Shown in pieces: positions 1-5,016 of a stretch of 5,016 bases of DNA. How positions within the stretch are numbered: the first letter of the stretch is position 1; each line of letters starts with the position of its first letter. This DNA comes from an uncultured Caryophanales bacterium. GTDB taxonomy: Bacteria > Bacillota_I > Bacilli_A > RF39 > UBA660. The stretch is taken from assembly GCA_937897245.1 (NCBI GenBank), contig CALCBO010000231.1, positions 1-5,016 of the forward strand. Direction: 5' to 3'. The notes below the pieces were generated by a model that saw nothing but the letters and a program-made list of their open reading frames with translations, searched no databases and was not told where the DNA came from. Both the position numbers and the translations under genes were made by a program.

Positions 1-641
1 ACAATATCAATATCTATATCTGTATTATCCTTTTCTTTTGTATTTCTCATCTTTCTAAGATTTTCAACATCCTCTACCGTATTAATATTTGATTTTCCCC
101 ATTCATATAATATTTTATCTATATATCTCAAATTAGCTACTCCATTAAAAGTAGATTCCTTAATTGCTTCTTTTATTAGAGCTTCATCAATATTACTATC
201 TAACCATGCCTTTATAATTTCATACTCAATAGGACTCAAAGTCCTACCAAATTCCTTCTCAATCATCTCATAGATATTTGATTTAGAAGTATCTTTTAAC
301 TCATTTACTTCATTCATCATTAATAAAGATATCTTCTCAAAAAAACCATCTAAAGATATGATTTCTTCAGTAATACCTTTCTCATTCTTTTTAACATCAA
401 CTTTAATTAAACCTTTATCTGTTAAAACATCTATACAATTCATAATCACAGACAATTCTACATTTAAATCTTCACTAAATTTATTAGGATTAAATAAAAA
501 ACTATTACCTTGATTATATAAATATATTAAAAATATAAAATCTTCGAGTTCCAATTTTAATTCTTTATATCTTTTTAAAAGAAAAAGAGGTAAAACAATA
601 TTACCATTTTTTAAAATGTCCACTATCATATTACTATTCAC
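1..641 (-). CDS. dnaD: DnaD-family primosome protein (3' end missing at left edge)
   Basis: This gene is read by hand from the minus strand; 213 codons are visible and the reading frame is still open at base 1, so the C-terminus is missing. DnaD acts with DnaB and DnaI in Firmicutes to load the replicative helicase at oriC and at stalled forks. The N-terminal winged-helix region (about residues 8-100) has the family pattern of a short hydrophobic start (NIVLPLFLLKRY), then FIFLIYLYNQG and a GLI wing. The C-terminal DnaB_2/DnaD domain (about 120-183) carries the characteristic YIDKILYEW (173-181), matching the YxxxILxxW signature. Residues 184-213 begin the charged, DNA-binding tail. B. subtilis DnaD is about 232 aa, so perhaps 20-40 residues are lost. 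The start is GTG: an in-frame TGA lies at 653-651, no ATG occurs between it and the GTG, and GAGGTG sits 5 nt upstream. The identification is strong; the exact C-terminus is unknown. Confidence 0.9.
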   Translation of the reverse strand, partial: MNSNMIVDILKNGNIVLPLFLLKRYKELKLELEDFIFLIYLYNQGNSFLFNPNKFSEDLNVELSVIMNCIDVLTDKGLIKVDVKKNEKGITEEIISLDGFFEKISLLMMNEVNELKDTSKSNIYEMIEKEFGRTLSPIEYEIIKAWLDSNIDEALIKEAIKESTFNGVANLRYIDKILYEWGKSNINTVEDVENLRKMRNTKEKDNTDIDIDI

Positions 642-646
642 ATAAT

Positions 647-652
647 CACCTC
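647..652 (-). promoter_or_regulatory. Ribosome binding site that fixes the GTG start of dnaD
   Basis: On the minus strand GAGGTG (652-647) is followed by 5 nt and then GTG (641-639). An overlapping ATG at 643-641 is followed at once by TGA and cannot be the start. The next in-frame ATG (629-627) is 17 nt from the Shine-Dalgarno core, too far to be preferred. Confidence 0.75.
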
Positions 653-784
653 ACCCATAAATATATTTAAAGAACAACTATCTACTTCATTTAACCTAGA
701 GTAAGATTGATAAAATTTACTTTTTGCAATTTGCACTAAATTGATATAATTCTTTATACATATACCAAACATCTTCCTAAATTC

Positions 785-813
785 AACATATAATACACTT
801 ATTTGCTTGTCAA
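785..813 (-). promoter_or_regulatory. Candidate promoter of dnaD
   Basis: A perfect -35 box TTGACA lies at 813-808 on the minus strand, just downstream of the terminator of the preceding gene. The -10 is poor. The best at consensus spacing is TATGTT (790-785, 17-nt spacer, 4 of 6 matches); TATATG (792-787) is another at 15 nt. Initiation here would give a leader of about 135 nt before the GTG at 641. I see only short A+T-rich hairpins in that leader and no riboswitch I recognise. Confidence 0.45.
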
Positions 814-828
814 GATATTTTTATAAAC

Positions 829-870
829 AAAAAAGAATCTAATGAAAATATTTAGACAAATCAGATTCTT
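829..870 (-). terminator. Factor-independent terminator overlapping the end of the acidic-tail membrane protein gene
   Basis: On the minus strand, AAGAATCTGAT (870-860) pairs with ATTAGATTCTT (843-833): 11 bp including one G-U pair, with a 16-nt loop. A T run follows (to 829), broken by a G at 828. The stop codon TAG (841-839) lies in the downstream arm and the last ten codons form the rest of the hairpin. It separates this unit from dnaD. Confidence 0.75.
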
Positions 871-2068
871 CACTATCATCTTCATTATTAAACTGAGAAT
901 CACTAGTATTATCAGAATCTAATAAAGAATCCATATCATCAGAATTATCAAAAAAATCAGTTAGTTCCGAACTACCTTCTCCAGCTGAAATATCAAAAAA
1001 ATCATCATCAACATCATTATTAGATTCATCATAATCTAAATCTAATATAGGGCTATTATTACTTATTATATTATTATTGATAGGCTTAACAGGTTCATTT
1101 GAAATTACCTCATTATCAGTTGATAAACCTTTATAATCTTCAAACCCTTTAACATCAAGAGAAGGTTCAAAATAAAACAAATCATAATTTCCTGTAATTA
1201 GTTTTATTATATCTACTAAAAAAGCCAATCCACATAACACACAACATGAATAAAATAAAATAGATATTTTAAAACAAAGCAGTACAATACTAACTGCAAA
1301 AACAACTATAAAAATTGAGGCAACTATATTTCCAAAAGCTAATTTTGTACCAATAAACAAATTAAAAATAGGTAAATATGCTATCGTAGTACTCTTACCA
1401 TACATTTTGTTATATAAATTAGATAAAAATGCACCTATGAAAAAAAATCCAAATATTATCAATCCCCCCACTACAACATAAGTAGTAATCTTTGAATTTC
1501 GTACATATTTTAAAAATAAATTATTTCCTGTTTTTTGCTTAATAACTACATTATTAGCTTCATTTACAATTTCATCAACACTTTTACCTAAATACTTATC
1601 ATACCCACCAATCTTACAATAACTATTATCATCTAAAACAGCTACATATTTAACATCAGCCGAACTCTTATTATCACCAAAATACTTACGTCCAACAAAA
1701 ATTGAGAATGGAGAAGATTGACCTCCAGCTAATTTAAACCCCTCATTATCACTATTAATATCTTTATCAGAACAATAAGTTAAAAAACCAATATTCTTTT
1801 TACTAGCATCAAACAATAATAAATCAATGCTTACAAAACTACTAGTTACCATATTATTATTTATAGAACCAAAAGTTACTTTCCCATTACCACTAGTATC
1901 AATAGTACTTTGATAAACAAAATCATTATAAATAAACTTTTCGGTTTTAACAGTTGCTGTATCCCCTACTAAAATCAATTGTCCGGTTTCATACTCAGCA
2001 GCCTCCACTGGATAACACATCAAAAGTAAAATAATTAAACTTATAAAATAAAATACTCTTTTTACCAT
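839..2068 (-). CDS. Secreted/membrane-anchored protein with acidic cytoplasmic tail, function unknown
   Basis: I do not recognise this 409-aa protein. It opens with a signal peptide: MVKR, a hydrophobic core (about 6-19), and a likely signal peptidase I site after VEA (residue 23). Cys18 is preceded by LLM, which does not fit a lipobox. Residues 24-192 look like an exported, probably beta-rich domain; C99 and C151 could form a disulfide. About four hydrophobic segments follow (about 194-217, 228-245, 247-268, 269-291). Residues 300-409 are low-complexity and strongly acidic (about 32 Asp/Glu against 4 Lys and no Arg), with DFFD at 356-359 and 371-374. With a cleaved signal and four helices the tail would also be outside; with three or an uncleaved signal it would be cytoplasmic, so topology is open. 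ATG at 2068 is preceded by AAGAGG at 6 nt. The gene starts 15 nt after cca, so the two are probably cotranscribed. The YLPIFNLFIG stretch (231-240) recalls small multi-helix Firmicutes membrane domains, but weakly. Confidence 0.85.
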   Translation of the reverse strand: MVKRVFYFISLIILLLMCYPVEAAEYETGQLILVGDTATVKTEKFIYNDFVYQSTIDTSGNGKVTFGSINNNMVTSSFVSIDLLLFDASKKNIGFLTYCSDKDINSDNEGFKLAGGQSSPFSIFVGRKYFGDNKSSADVKYVAVLDDNSYCKIGGYDKYLGKSVDEIVNEANNVVIKQKTGNNLFLKYVRNSKITTYVVVGGLIIFGFFFIGAFLSNLYNKMYGKSTTIAYLPIFNLFIGTKLAFGNIVASIFIVVFAVSIVLLCFKISILFYSCCVLCGLAFLVDIIKLITGNYDLFYFEPSLDVKGFEDYKGLSTDNEVISNEPVKPINNNIISNNSPILDLDYDESNNDVDDDFFDISAGEGSSELTDFFDNSDDMDSLLDSDNTSDSQFNNEDDSEESDLSKYFH

Positions 2069-2083
2069 AAAATACCTCTTTAT

Positions 2084-3181
2084 TCATAAATACTTTTCTT
2101 GAATATATTTTGATATATCATCACTATTATTATTTAATCGTTTATAAAGAATTTCTCTTTCTATATCAATATATATTTCTTTTAAATACTCTCCTGGCTT
2201 TTTAGATAATAACCCCATAATTGTTTTTGAATCAATATCTATATCTTTTCTCTTCTTAATAACAAGTTCATTATAAGACTCTGTTATATCTTTAATATCA
2301 TTATTTTTTATTTCCCAAGCGACACTATTAACATATAATCCATAGTCATATAAAGATACAGGATCTAAATTATTAATTGTCAATGCTTTTTGTACTTTTT
2401 TTATTAAATGAATTTCATTCTTATTAAATGGATATTTATCTACCACATCTAAAATTGCCCATATTCCAATTAAATCACTAGTATTAGAATCTAACACTTT
2501 TCGTAAATTAGGTATTTCTAATTCTTCATCTAATCCCATATCTAATAATAATTGTATACCTTTTTTTTCATTTGGACTAGTAAATATTTTTTCTAATTCT
2601 TCTTTTTTTCGATAATATGACAAATTCTTAATTAATCCCTTACACTTTTTTATAGCCTCTACAATTTCAGTATCTAAAGAAAAATCTAATATTGTTGCAA
2701 AACGAATAGCTCTTAAAATTCTCAAACTATCTTCTTGAAATTTATCAAAAGAATTACCAACAGTTTTAATAATCTTATTATCCAAATCCTTTTTACCATC
2801 TAAAAGATCTAATATTTCTCCATTTTCATCCATACATATAGTATTAATCACAAAATCTCTTCTTAATAAATCTTCATAAATACTATCTATATATTTTACT
2901 TTCACTGGTCTTCTATTATCAACATAACCTATCTCTTTACGAAAAGTAGTTATTTCAAAACGTACACCATTCATCATAACTGTAACTGAACCATAATCTT
3001 CTGTAGGTAAGTAACTATCTGCAAATATCTCCTTTATTTCTTTTGGAGTTGCATTAGTTGTAATATCAATATCATTAGATTCAATACCTAATAAATAATC
3101 TCTAACAAAACCACCAACTATATAAGCTTTATATGAATGTGATGTAATCATTTTTATTAATCTCAAAGTGATATCTAACAT
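2084..3181 (-). CDS. cca: Class II tRNA nucleotidyltransferase (CCA-adding enzyme, poly(A) polymerase family)
   Basis: The enzyme adds or repairs the 3'-terminal CCA of tRNAs from CTP and ATP without a nucleic acid template, in the cytoplasm. The 365-aa product carries the class II head motifs in order: GGFVRD (23-28) with the metal-binding DID (D37, D39) in motif A; RRDFVINTICMD (107-118), the RRDF-x-IN sugar/base motif B; DLLDG (125-129) in motif C; EDSLRILRAIRF (150-161), the EDxxR base-template motif D; and RKKEELEKIF (191-200), motif E in the neck. The rest (about 200-365) is the helical body and tail that bind the tRNA; no HD hydrolase domain is evident. B. subtilis Cca is about 397 aa, so this is slightly short but complete. 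ATG at 3181 is preceded by AGGTGGTGA, about 7 nt away. It begins a unit with the downstream membrane protein gene. CCA addition versus A-only or CC-only addition cannot be settled from motifs alone, but a lone copy would make CCA addition likely. Confidence 0.95.
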   Translation of the reverse strand: MLDITLRLIKMITSHSYKAYIVGGFVRDYLLGIESNDIDITTNATPKEIKEIFADSYLPTEDYGSVTVMMNGVRFEITTFRKEIGYVDNRRPVKVKYIDSIYEDLLRRDFVINTICMDENGEILDLLDGKKDLDNKIIKTVGNSFDKFQEDSLRILRAIRFATILDFSLDTEIVEAIKKCKGLIKNLSYYRKKEELEKIFTSPNEKKGIQLLLDMGLDEELEIPNLRKVLDSNTSDLIGIWAILDVVDKYPFNKNEIHLIKKVQKALTINNLDPVSLYDYGLYVNSVAWEIKNNDIKDITESYNELVIKKRKDIDIDSKTIMGLLSKKPGEYLKEIYIDIEREILYKRLNNNSDDISKYIQEKYL

Positions 3182-3200
3182 CGAATCACCACCTAATCAT

Positions 3201-3209
3201 ATTGTATCA
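3201..3209 (-). promoter_or_regulatory. Extended -10 promoter for cca
   Basis: On the minus strand, TG (3209-3208), A, TACAAT (3206-3201) form an extended -10 box. The expected -35 position (about 3229-3224) falls in the terminator of hup and reads TTCTTT, which is poor. A start site near 3194 would put the Shine-Dalgarno at or very near the 5' end, giving a leader of only about a dozen bases. Confidence 0.55.
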
Positions 3210-3220
3210 TAAAACCATAA

Positions 3221-3246
3221 GAAAAAGAACCTAATATTAGGCTCTT
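3221..3246 (-). terminator. Factor-independent terminator of hup
   Basis: Starting 15 nt after the hup stop, AAGAGCCTA (3246-3238) pairs with TAGGTTCTT (3233-3225) around the 4-nt loop ATAT: a 9-bp stem with one G-U pair, followed by TTTTC. It is the clearest terminator in the window, and it isolates hup from cca. Confidence 0.9.
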
Positions 3247-3261
3247 ACTTTACTGTAATAA

Positions 3262-3534
3262 TTAGTTTACAGCATCTTTTAAAGCTGATCCAGCTTTGAA
3301 AGTAACGGCATTCCTAGCTGCAATTCTAACAGTTTCTCCAGTTCTTGGATTACGTCCTTCACGTGCAGCTCTCTTAGATACACCAAAAGTTCCAAATCCA
3401 ACTAGTGGTACCTTATCTCCTTTTACTAAAGCTCCTGTAATTGCTGCAAAAGTAGCATCAATAGCTCTAGTAGAATCAGCTTTAGTTAACCCTGTAGCAG
3501 TAGCAACAGCTTCTACTAATTCAACTTTTTTCAT
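3262..3534 (-). CDS. hup: DNA-binding protein HU
   Basis: HU is a small homodimeric histone-like protein that bends and compacts DNA in the nucleoid. The 90-aa product has the full family length and landmarks: an N-terminal helical dimerisation part starting MKKVELVEAVA, the GFGTF turn (46-50), the beta-arm with RNPRTGE (61-67) including the intercalating Pro63, and the C-terminal AGSALKDAVN helix. ATG at 3534 is preceded by AGGGAGG about 10 nt upstream. The gene stands alone with its own promoter and terminator. It is richer in G+C than its neighbours: three 60-base blocks within it (3301-3480) contain 26, 26 and 22 G/C, against 11-15 in sample blocks of cca and of the large membrane protein gene. 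The Ala/Gly-rich product and selected codons of a highly expressed gene explain much of this; transfer is possible but not needed. Confidence 0.97.
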   Translation of the reverse strand: MKKVELVEAVATATGLTKADSTRAIDATFAAITGALVKGDKVPLVGFGTFGVSKRAAREGRNPRTGETVRIAARNAVTFKAGSALKDAVN

Positions 3535-3558
3535 ATTTTATTTACCTCCCTATATAAT

Positions 3559-3579
3559 TAAGCATTTATATCATGCTTA
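3559..3579 (-). promoter_or_regulatory. Extended -10 promoter of hup inside a 7-bp inverted repeat
   Basis: On the minus strand, TG (3573-3572), A, TATAAA (3570-3565) form an extended -10 box about 30 nt upstream of the start codon. No good -35 is seen at 17 nt. The -10 lies within a perfect inverted repeat, TAAGCAT (3559-3565) and ATGCTTA (3573-3579) with a 7-nt centre, which could be a repressor or HU-autoregulation site, or chance in A+T-rich DNA. Confidence 0.55.
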
Positions 3580-3618
3580 CAAAATAAAATTATCATGTTT
3601 TATGAGAAAAAGCAACAA

Positions 3619-3960
3619 TTATACATGAAATTTACTAATTTTTTTATTAATATTACCTAACAAAGTAATAATTTGCCCAATTGCAAACAAAAAAATTGAC
3701 ACTAATAGACTTAAAAACCAAATTATTATCATTATTGAAAAATTAAATTCTTTAACTACACAGACATCTGAATAATAAGAAGTAGCTCCACAAGTCGCAA
3801 ATAGATTACCCATAAATATACCTAAGAAAAAACATATCGCAAACATACCTATCGCAAACCATTGATAAAAATTAAAACGATATTTCTTTACTTCTTTTTC
3901 CCAAGAATTCACTTTAGGAAATTCTTTCTTAGTTTTAGATATTTCTTCAAAAAAATCCAT
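3619..3960 (-). CDS. Small two-helix membrane protein, function unknown
   Basis: I do not recognise this 113-aa product. The N-terminal 30 residues are charged and end in KKYRFN, followed by a hydrophobic segment (about 32-55), a short loop (56-73) and a second hydrophobic segment (about 75-101), then a basic end (NKKISK). By the positive-inside rule both ends are cytoplasmic and the loop is outside. The loop holds two cysteines, C57 and C67 (CGATSYYSDVC), which could form a disulfide on the outer face. A third Cys (C43) is in the first helix. The start codon lies 2 nt after the stop of the upstream gene, and the GAAGGGGG Shine-Dalgarno is inside the last codons of that gene, so translation is probably coupled. 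No strong terminator follows. Confidence 0.8.
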   Translation of the reverse strand: MDFFEEISKTKKEFPKVNSWEKEVKKYRFNFYQWFAIGMFAICFFLGIFMGNLFATCGATSYYSDVCVVKEFNFSIMIIIWFLSLLVSIFLFAIGQIITLLGNINKKISKFHV

Positions 3961-3962
3961 TA

Positions 3963-4853
3963 TTAATCTACCCCCTTCTTAGAAGTATTAGATTTATTAC
4001 TATCTTCTTTTTTTATAGAAGTAGTCTCTTTACTATTTTTCTTTTCTTCTTTTTTCTTATTAGTATTATGAACTATCTTTTCTTTTGTATCATTATCTTT
4101 CTTTTCTCCTGAAACAATATTATCTTTTACTTCAGTAGAAACATCAACTATTTTTTCTTTTATCTCTACTACTTTTTCATCAATATCAGTCTTATCTAAA
4201 ACATCTTGTACCTTTTCTTTTACTTTATAAAAATTACCACTATTATTACTATTAATATTCTTATCATCTAAATACTTACAATAAAGATAAATATATCTAC
4301 CAAACAATACATAATAACAAGTATCTAATATAGATAATAAAACACCACTAATTGATACAGTTCCAATTAAATTAACAGCTAATAATAATAAACTAATAAT
4401 CACAACTGCATAATAATAAGAATCATTTTTTATTTCATTAAAAGGAGATTGATCAAATCGATATTCCCTCCAAATAATACTATCTCTAAACATTATATGA
4501 ACAAAATATACTAATAAAACTACATTTAAAATAAACATCAACAAAGCAACTGGACTAAACACTTGTAAACATGTTAAAAAAGATGTAGCCATTTTAATTA
4601 AATAAACTAATCCTAAAAATATATTTAAATAATTAAAATATTTCTTTCCAAGTGAAAACTGTAATAAAACAAAATATATTAATAATACAAAATAAATACT
4701 ATTATGATTAATAATACTACCCAATAGAGTAAATGAAAAACTTCGACTTACGAAAGCTTGACTACATACAATAATACTTAATATTGTTAGTAATATAAGC
4801 CATATAATTCTCCTTCCATCATTATACCATTCTTTTTTTATTTTCTCATTCAT
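3963..4853 (-). CDS. Six-helix membrane protein with long charged C-terminal tail, function unknown
   Basis: I do not recognise this protein. From ATG 4853 it is 296 aa. A short basic N-terminus (KIKKEW...GRR) precedes six hydrophobic segments (about 15-36, 51-67, 73-94, 100-121, 147-166, 168-190); no signal peptide is cleaved. Residues 196-296 are almost entirely hydrophilic with about equal Lys and Asp/Glu. Residues 208-247 show a heptad-like amphipathic pattern (VKEKVQDVLD, VVEIKEKIVD) suggesting a surface or coiled-coil helix, and the last 37 residues are Lys/Ser/Asn-rich and probably disordered. The tail is predicted cytoplasmic. A longer reading from GTG at 4862 is possible, but that codon lies inside the Shine-Dalgarno sequence, so ATG 4853 is preferred. 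It is the first gene of an operon with the two-helix protein, so the two may act in one membrane complex (inference from spacing only). Confidence 0.82.
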   Translation of the reverse strand: MNEKIKKEWYNDGRRIIWLILLTILSIIVCSQAFVSRSFSFTLLGSIINHNSIYFVLLIYFVLLQFSLGKKYFNYLNIFLGLVYLIKMATSFLTCLQVFSPVALLMFILNVVLLVYFVHIMFRDSIIWREYRFDQSPFNEIKNDSYYYAVVIISLLLLAVNLIGTVSISGVLLSILDTCYYVLFGRYIYLYCKYLDDKNINSNNSGNFYKVKEKVQDVLDKTDIDEKVVEIKEKIVDVSTEVKDNIVSGEKKDNDTKEKIVHNTNKKKEEKKNSKETTSIKKEDSNKSNTSKKGVD

Positions 4854-4858
4854 TATAA

Positions 4859-4867
4859 CCACCTTCC
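4859..4867 (-). promoter_or_regulatory. Ribosome binding site that decides the ATG 4853 start
   Basis: GGAAGGTGG (4867-4859, minus strand) is a near-perfect Shine-Dalgarno with 5 nt to ATG 4853. It contains the alternative GTG codon at 4862-4860, which argues against the longer reading. Confidence 0.75.
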
Positions 4868-4873
4868 ATATAA

Positions 4874-4882
4874 ATTATAACA
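4874..4882 (-). promoter_or_regulatory. Extended -10 promoter of the two-gene membrane protein operon
   Basis: TG (4882-4881), T, TATAAT (4879-4874) on the minus strand give a perfect extended -10. The -35 position at 17-nt spacing (4902-4897) reads ATGCAG, a poor match. The expected start near 4867 gives a leader of about 14 nt, ending in the Shine-Dalgarno. Confidence 0.65.
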
Positions 4883-4927
4883 CTATTTAAAAATCTCTGC
4901 ATTAGAAACATTTTTTTATTGGAGAAC

Positions 4928-4948
4928 TTGACAAACTTATGATATAAT
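4928..4948 (+). promoter_or_regulatory. Divergent plus-strand promoter leading out of the window
   Basis: TG (4940-4941), A, TATAAT (4943-4948) is a perfect extended -10 on the plus strand. A perfect TTGACA (4928-4933) lies upstream, but only 9 nt from the -10, too close for a normal -35. At 17-nt spacing the match is TGGAGA (4920-4925, 4 of 6). This promoter diverges from that of the membrane operon, with about 60 bp between the -10 boxes. Its transcript would begin near 4955 and its product lies beyond the right edge. Confidence 0.6.
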
Positions 4949-4954
4949 AATGAC

Positions 4955-5016
4955 TGAAAAAAGACATCTGGTAATATGTCAAGATAAAAATTATGGGAGT
5001 TTTTAAATAATTTCTT
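4955..5016 (+). other. Untranslated leader or 5' end of an RNA, cut by the right edge
   Basis: This is the expected start of the plus-strand transcript. It holds a small hairpin, GACAT (4963-4967) with ATGTC (4976-4980), and a GGGAG (4995-4999) that resembles a Shine-Dalgarno but has no start codon in the 17 bases that remain. ATG 4993 opens only a five-codon frame (MGVFK, stop TAA) without an upstream ribosome site. I cannot tell whether a protein gene or a structural RNA follows. Confidence 0.3.

Noticed and set aside
3584..3603. ATAAAA/TTTTAT hairpin followed by a T-rich stretch after the two-helix protein gene
   Set aside because: The stem is six A-U pairs only, too weak to call a terminator; such pairs are frequent by chance in this DNA.
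3296..3628. Plus-strand open frame of 110 codons opposite hup
   Set aside because: It is a shadow of the HU gene: it lies fully antisense to it for most of its length, its product is a composition artefact of Ala-rich codons, and it has no ribosome site.
3960..4260. Runs of Lys/Glu/Ser codons that look like a DNA repeat
   Set aside because: The low complexity reflects a charged disordered protein tail; no unit of fixed length repeats at the DNA level.
4854..4862. GTG start adding three residues to the six-helix protein
   Set aside because: The codon sits inside the GGAAGGTGG Shine-Dalgarno of the ATG at 4853 and has no ribosome site of its own.
808..4986. The 10-mer TGTCAAGATA occurs at 808-817 and 4977-4986
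   Set aside because: Exact 10-base matches are expected by chance in a window of this size and A+T bias, and the contexts differ apart from the TTGACA complement.
1..5016. CRISPR array, insertion sequence, tRNA or rRNA gene
   Set aside because: No regularly spaced direct repeats, transposase motifs, terminal inverted repeats or cloverleaf sequence were seen on either strand.

Overview
The window reads as an ordinary chromosomal stretch of a very AT-rich, low-GC Gram-positive bacterium (Firmicutes/Bacilli). Support comes from a DnaD-type primosome protein, strong Shine-Dalgarno sequences related to AAGGAGGTGAT, factor-independent terminators ending in T runs, and A+T-rich codon use. TGG encodes Trp and TGA is used as a stop (end of cca), so code 11 fits and the Mycoplasma code does not. 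The style suggests an uncultured gut Bacilli lineage, perhaps RF39 or Erysipelotrichales-like, but this is a guess from composition and small membrane proteins, not a placement.

Every recognisable gene lies on the minus strand. Reading in the direction of transcription, from right to left: (1) a two-gene operon (4853 to 3619) for a six-helix membrane protein with a long charged cytoplasmic tail and a small two-helix membrane protein, separated by only 2 nt; (2) a single-gene unit for the nucleoid protein HU (3534-3262), with its own promoter and a clear terminator; (3) a two-gene unit of cca (tRNA CCA-end nucleotidyltransferase, 3181-2084) followed 15 nt later by a secreted/membrane-anchored protein of unknown function with a very acidic tail (2068-839), closed by a terminator that overlaps its last codons; (4) dnaD, starting at a GTG at 641 and running off the left edge.

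At the right edge (about 4913-5016) a plus-strand promoter-like sequence diverges from the two-gene membrane operon and leads into a transcript whose body lies outside the window.

The known genes serve core information processing: replication restart and initiation (dnaD), chromosome architecture (hup) and tRNA maturation (cca). The three membrane proteins are not recognised. There is no sign of a mobile element, CRISPR array, tRNA or rRNA gene, toxin-antitoxin pair or defence cassette, and no clearly new system was found. The most useful observations are a recurrent extended -10 promoter motif (TGnTAYAAW) with weak or absent -35 boxes, a palindrome over the HU -10 box, a terminator encoded inside a coding sequence, and the unusual architecture of the acidic-tailed membrane protein.
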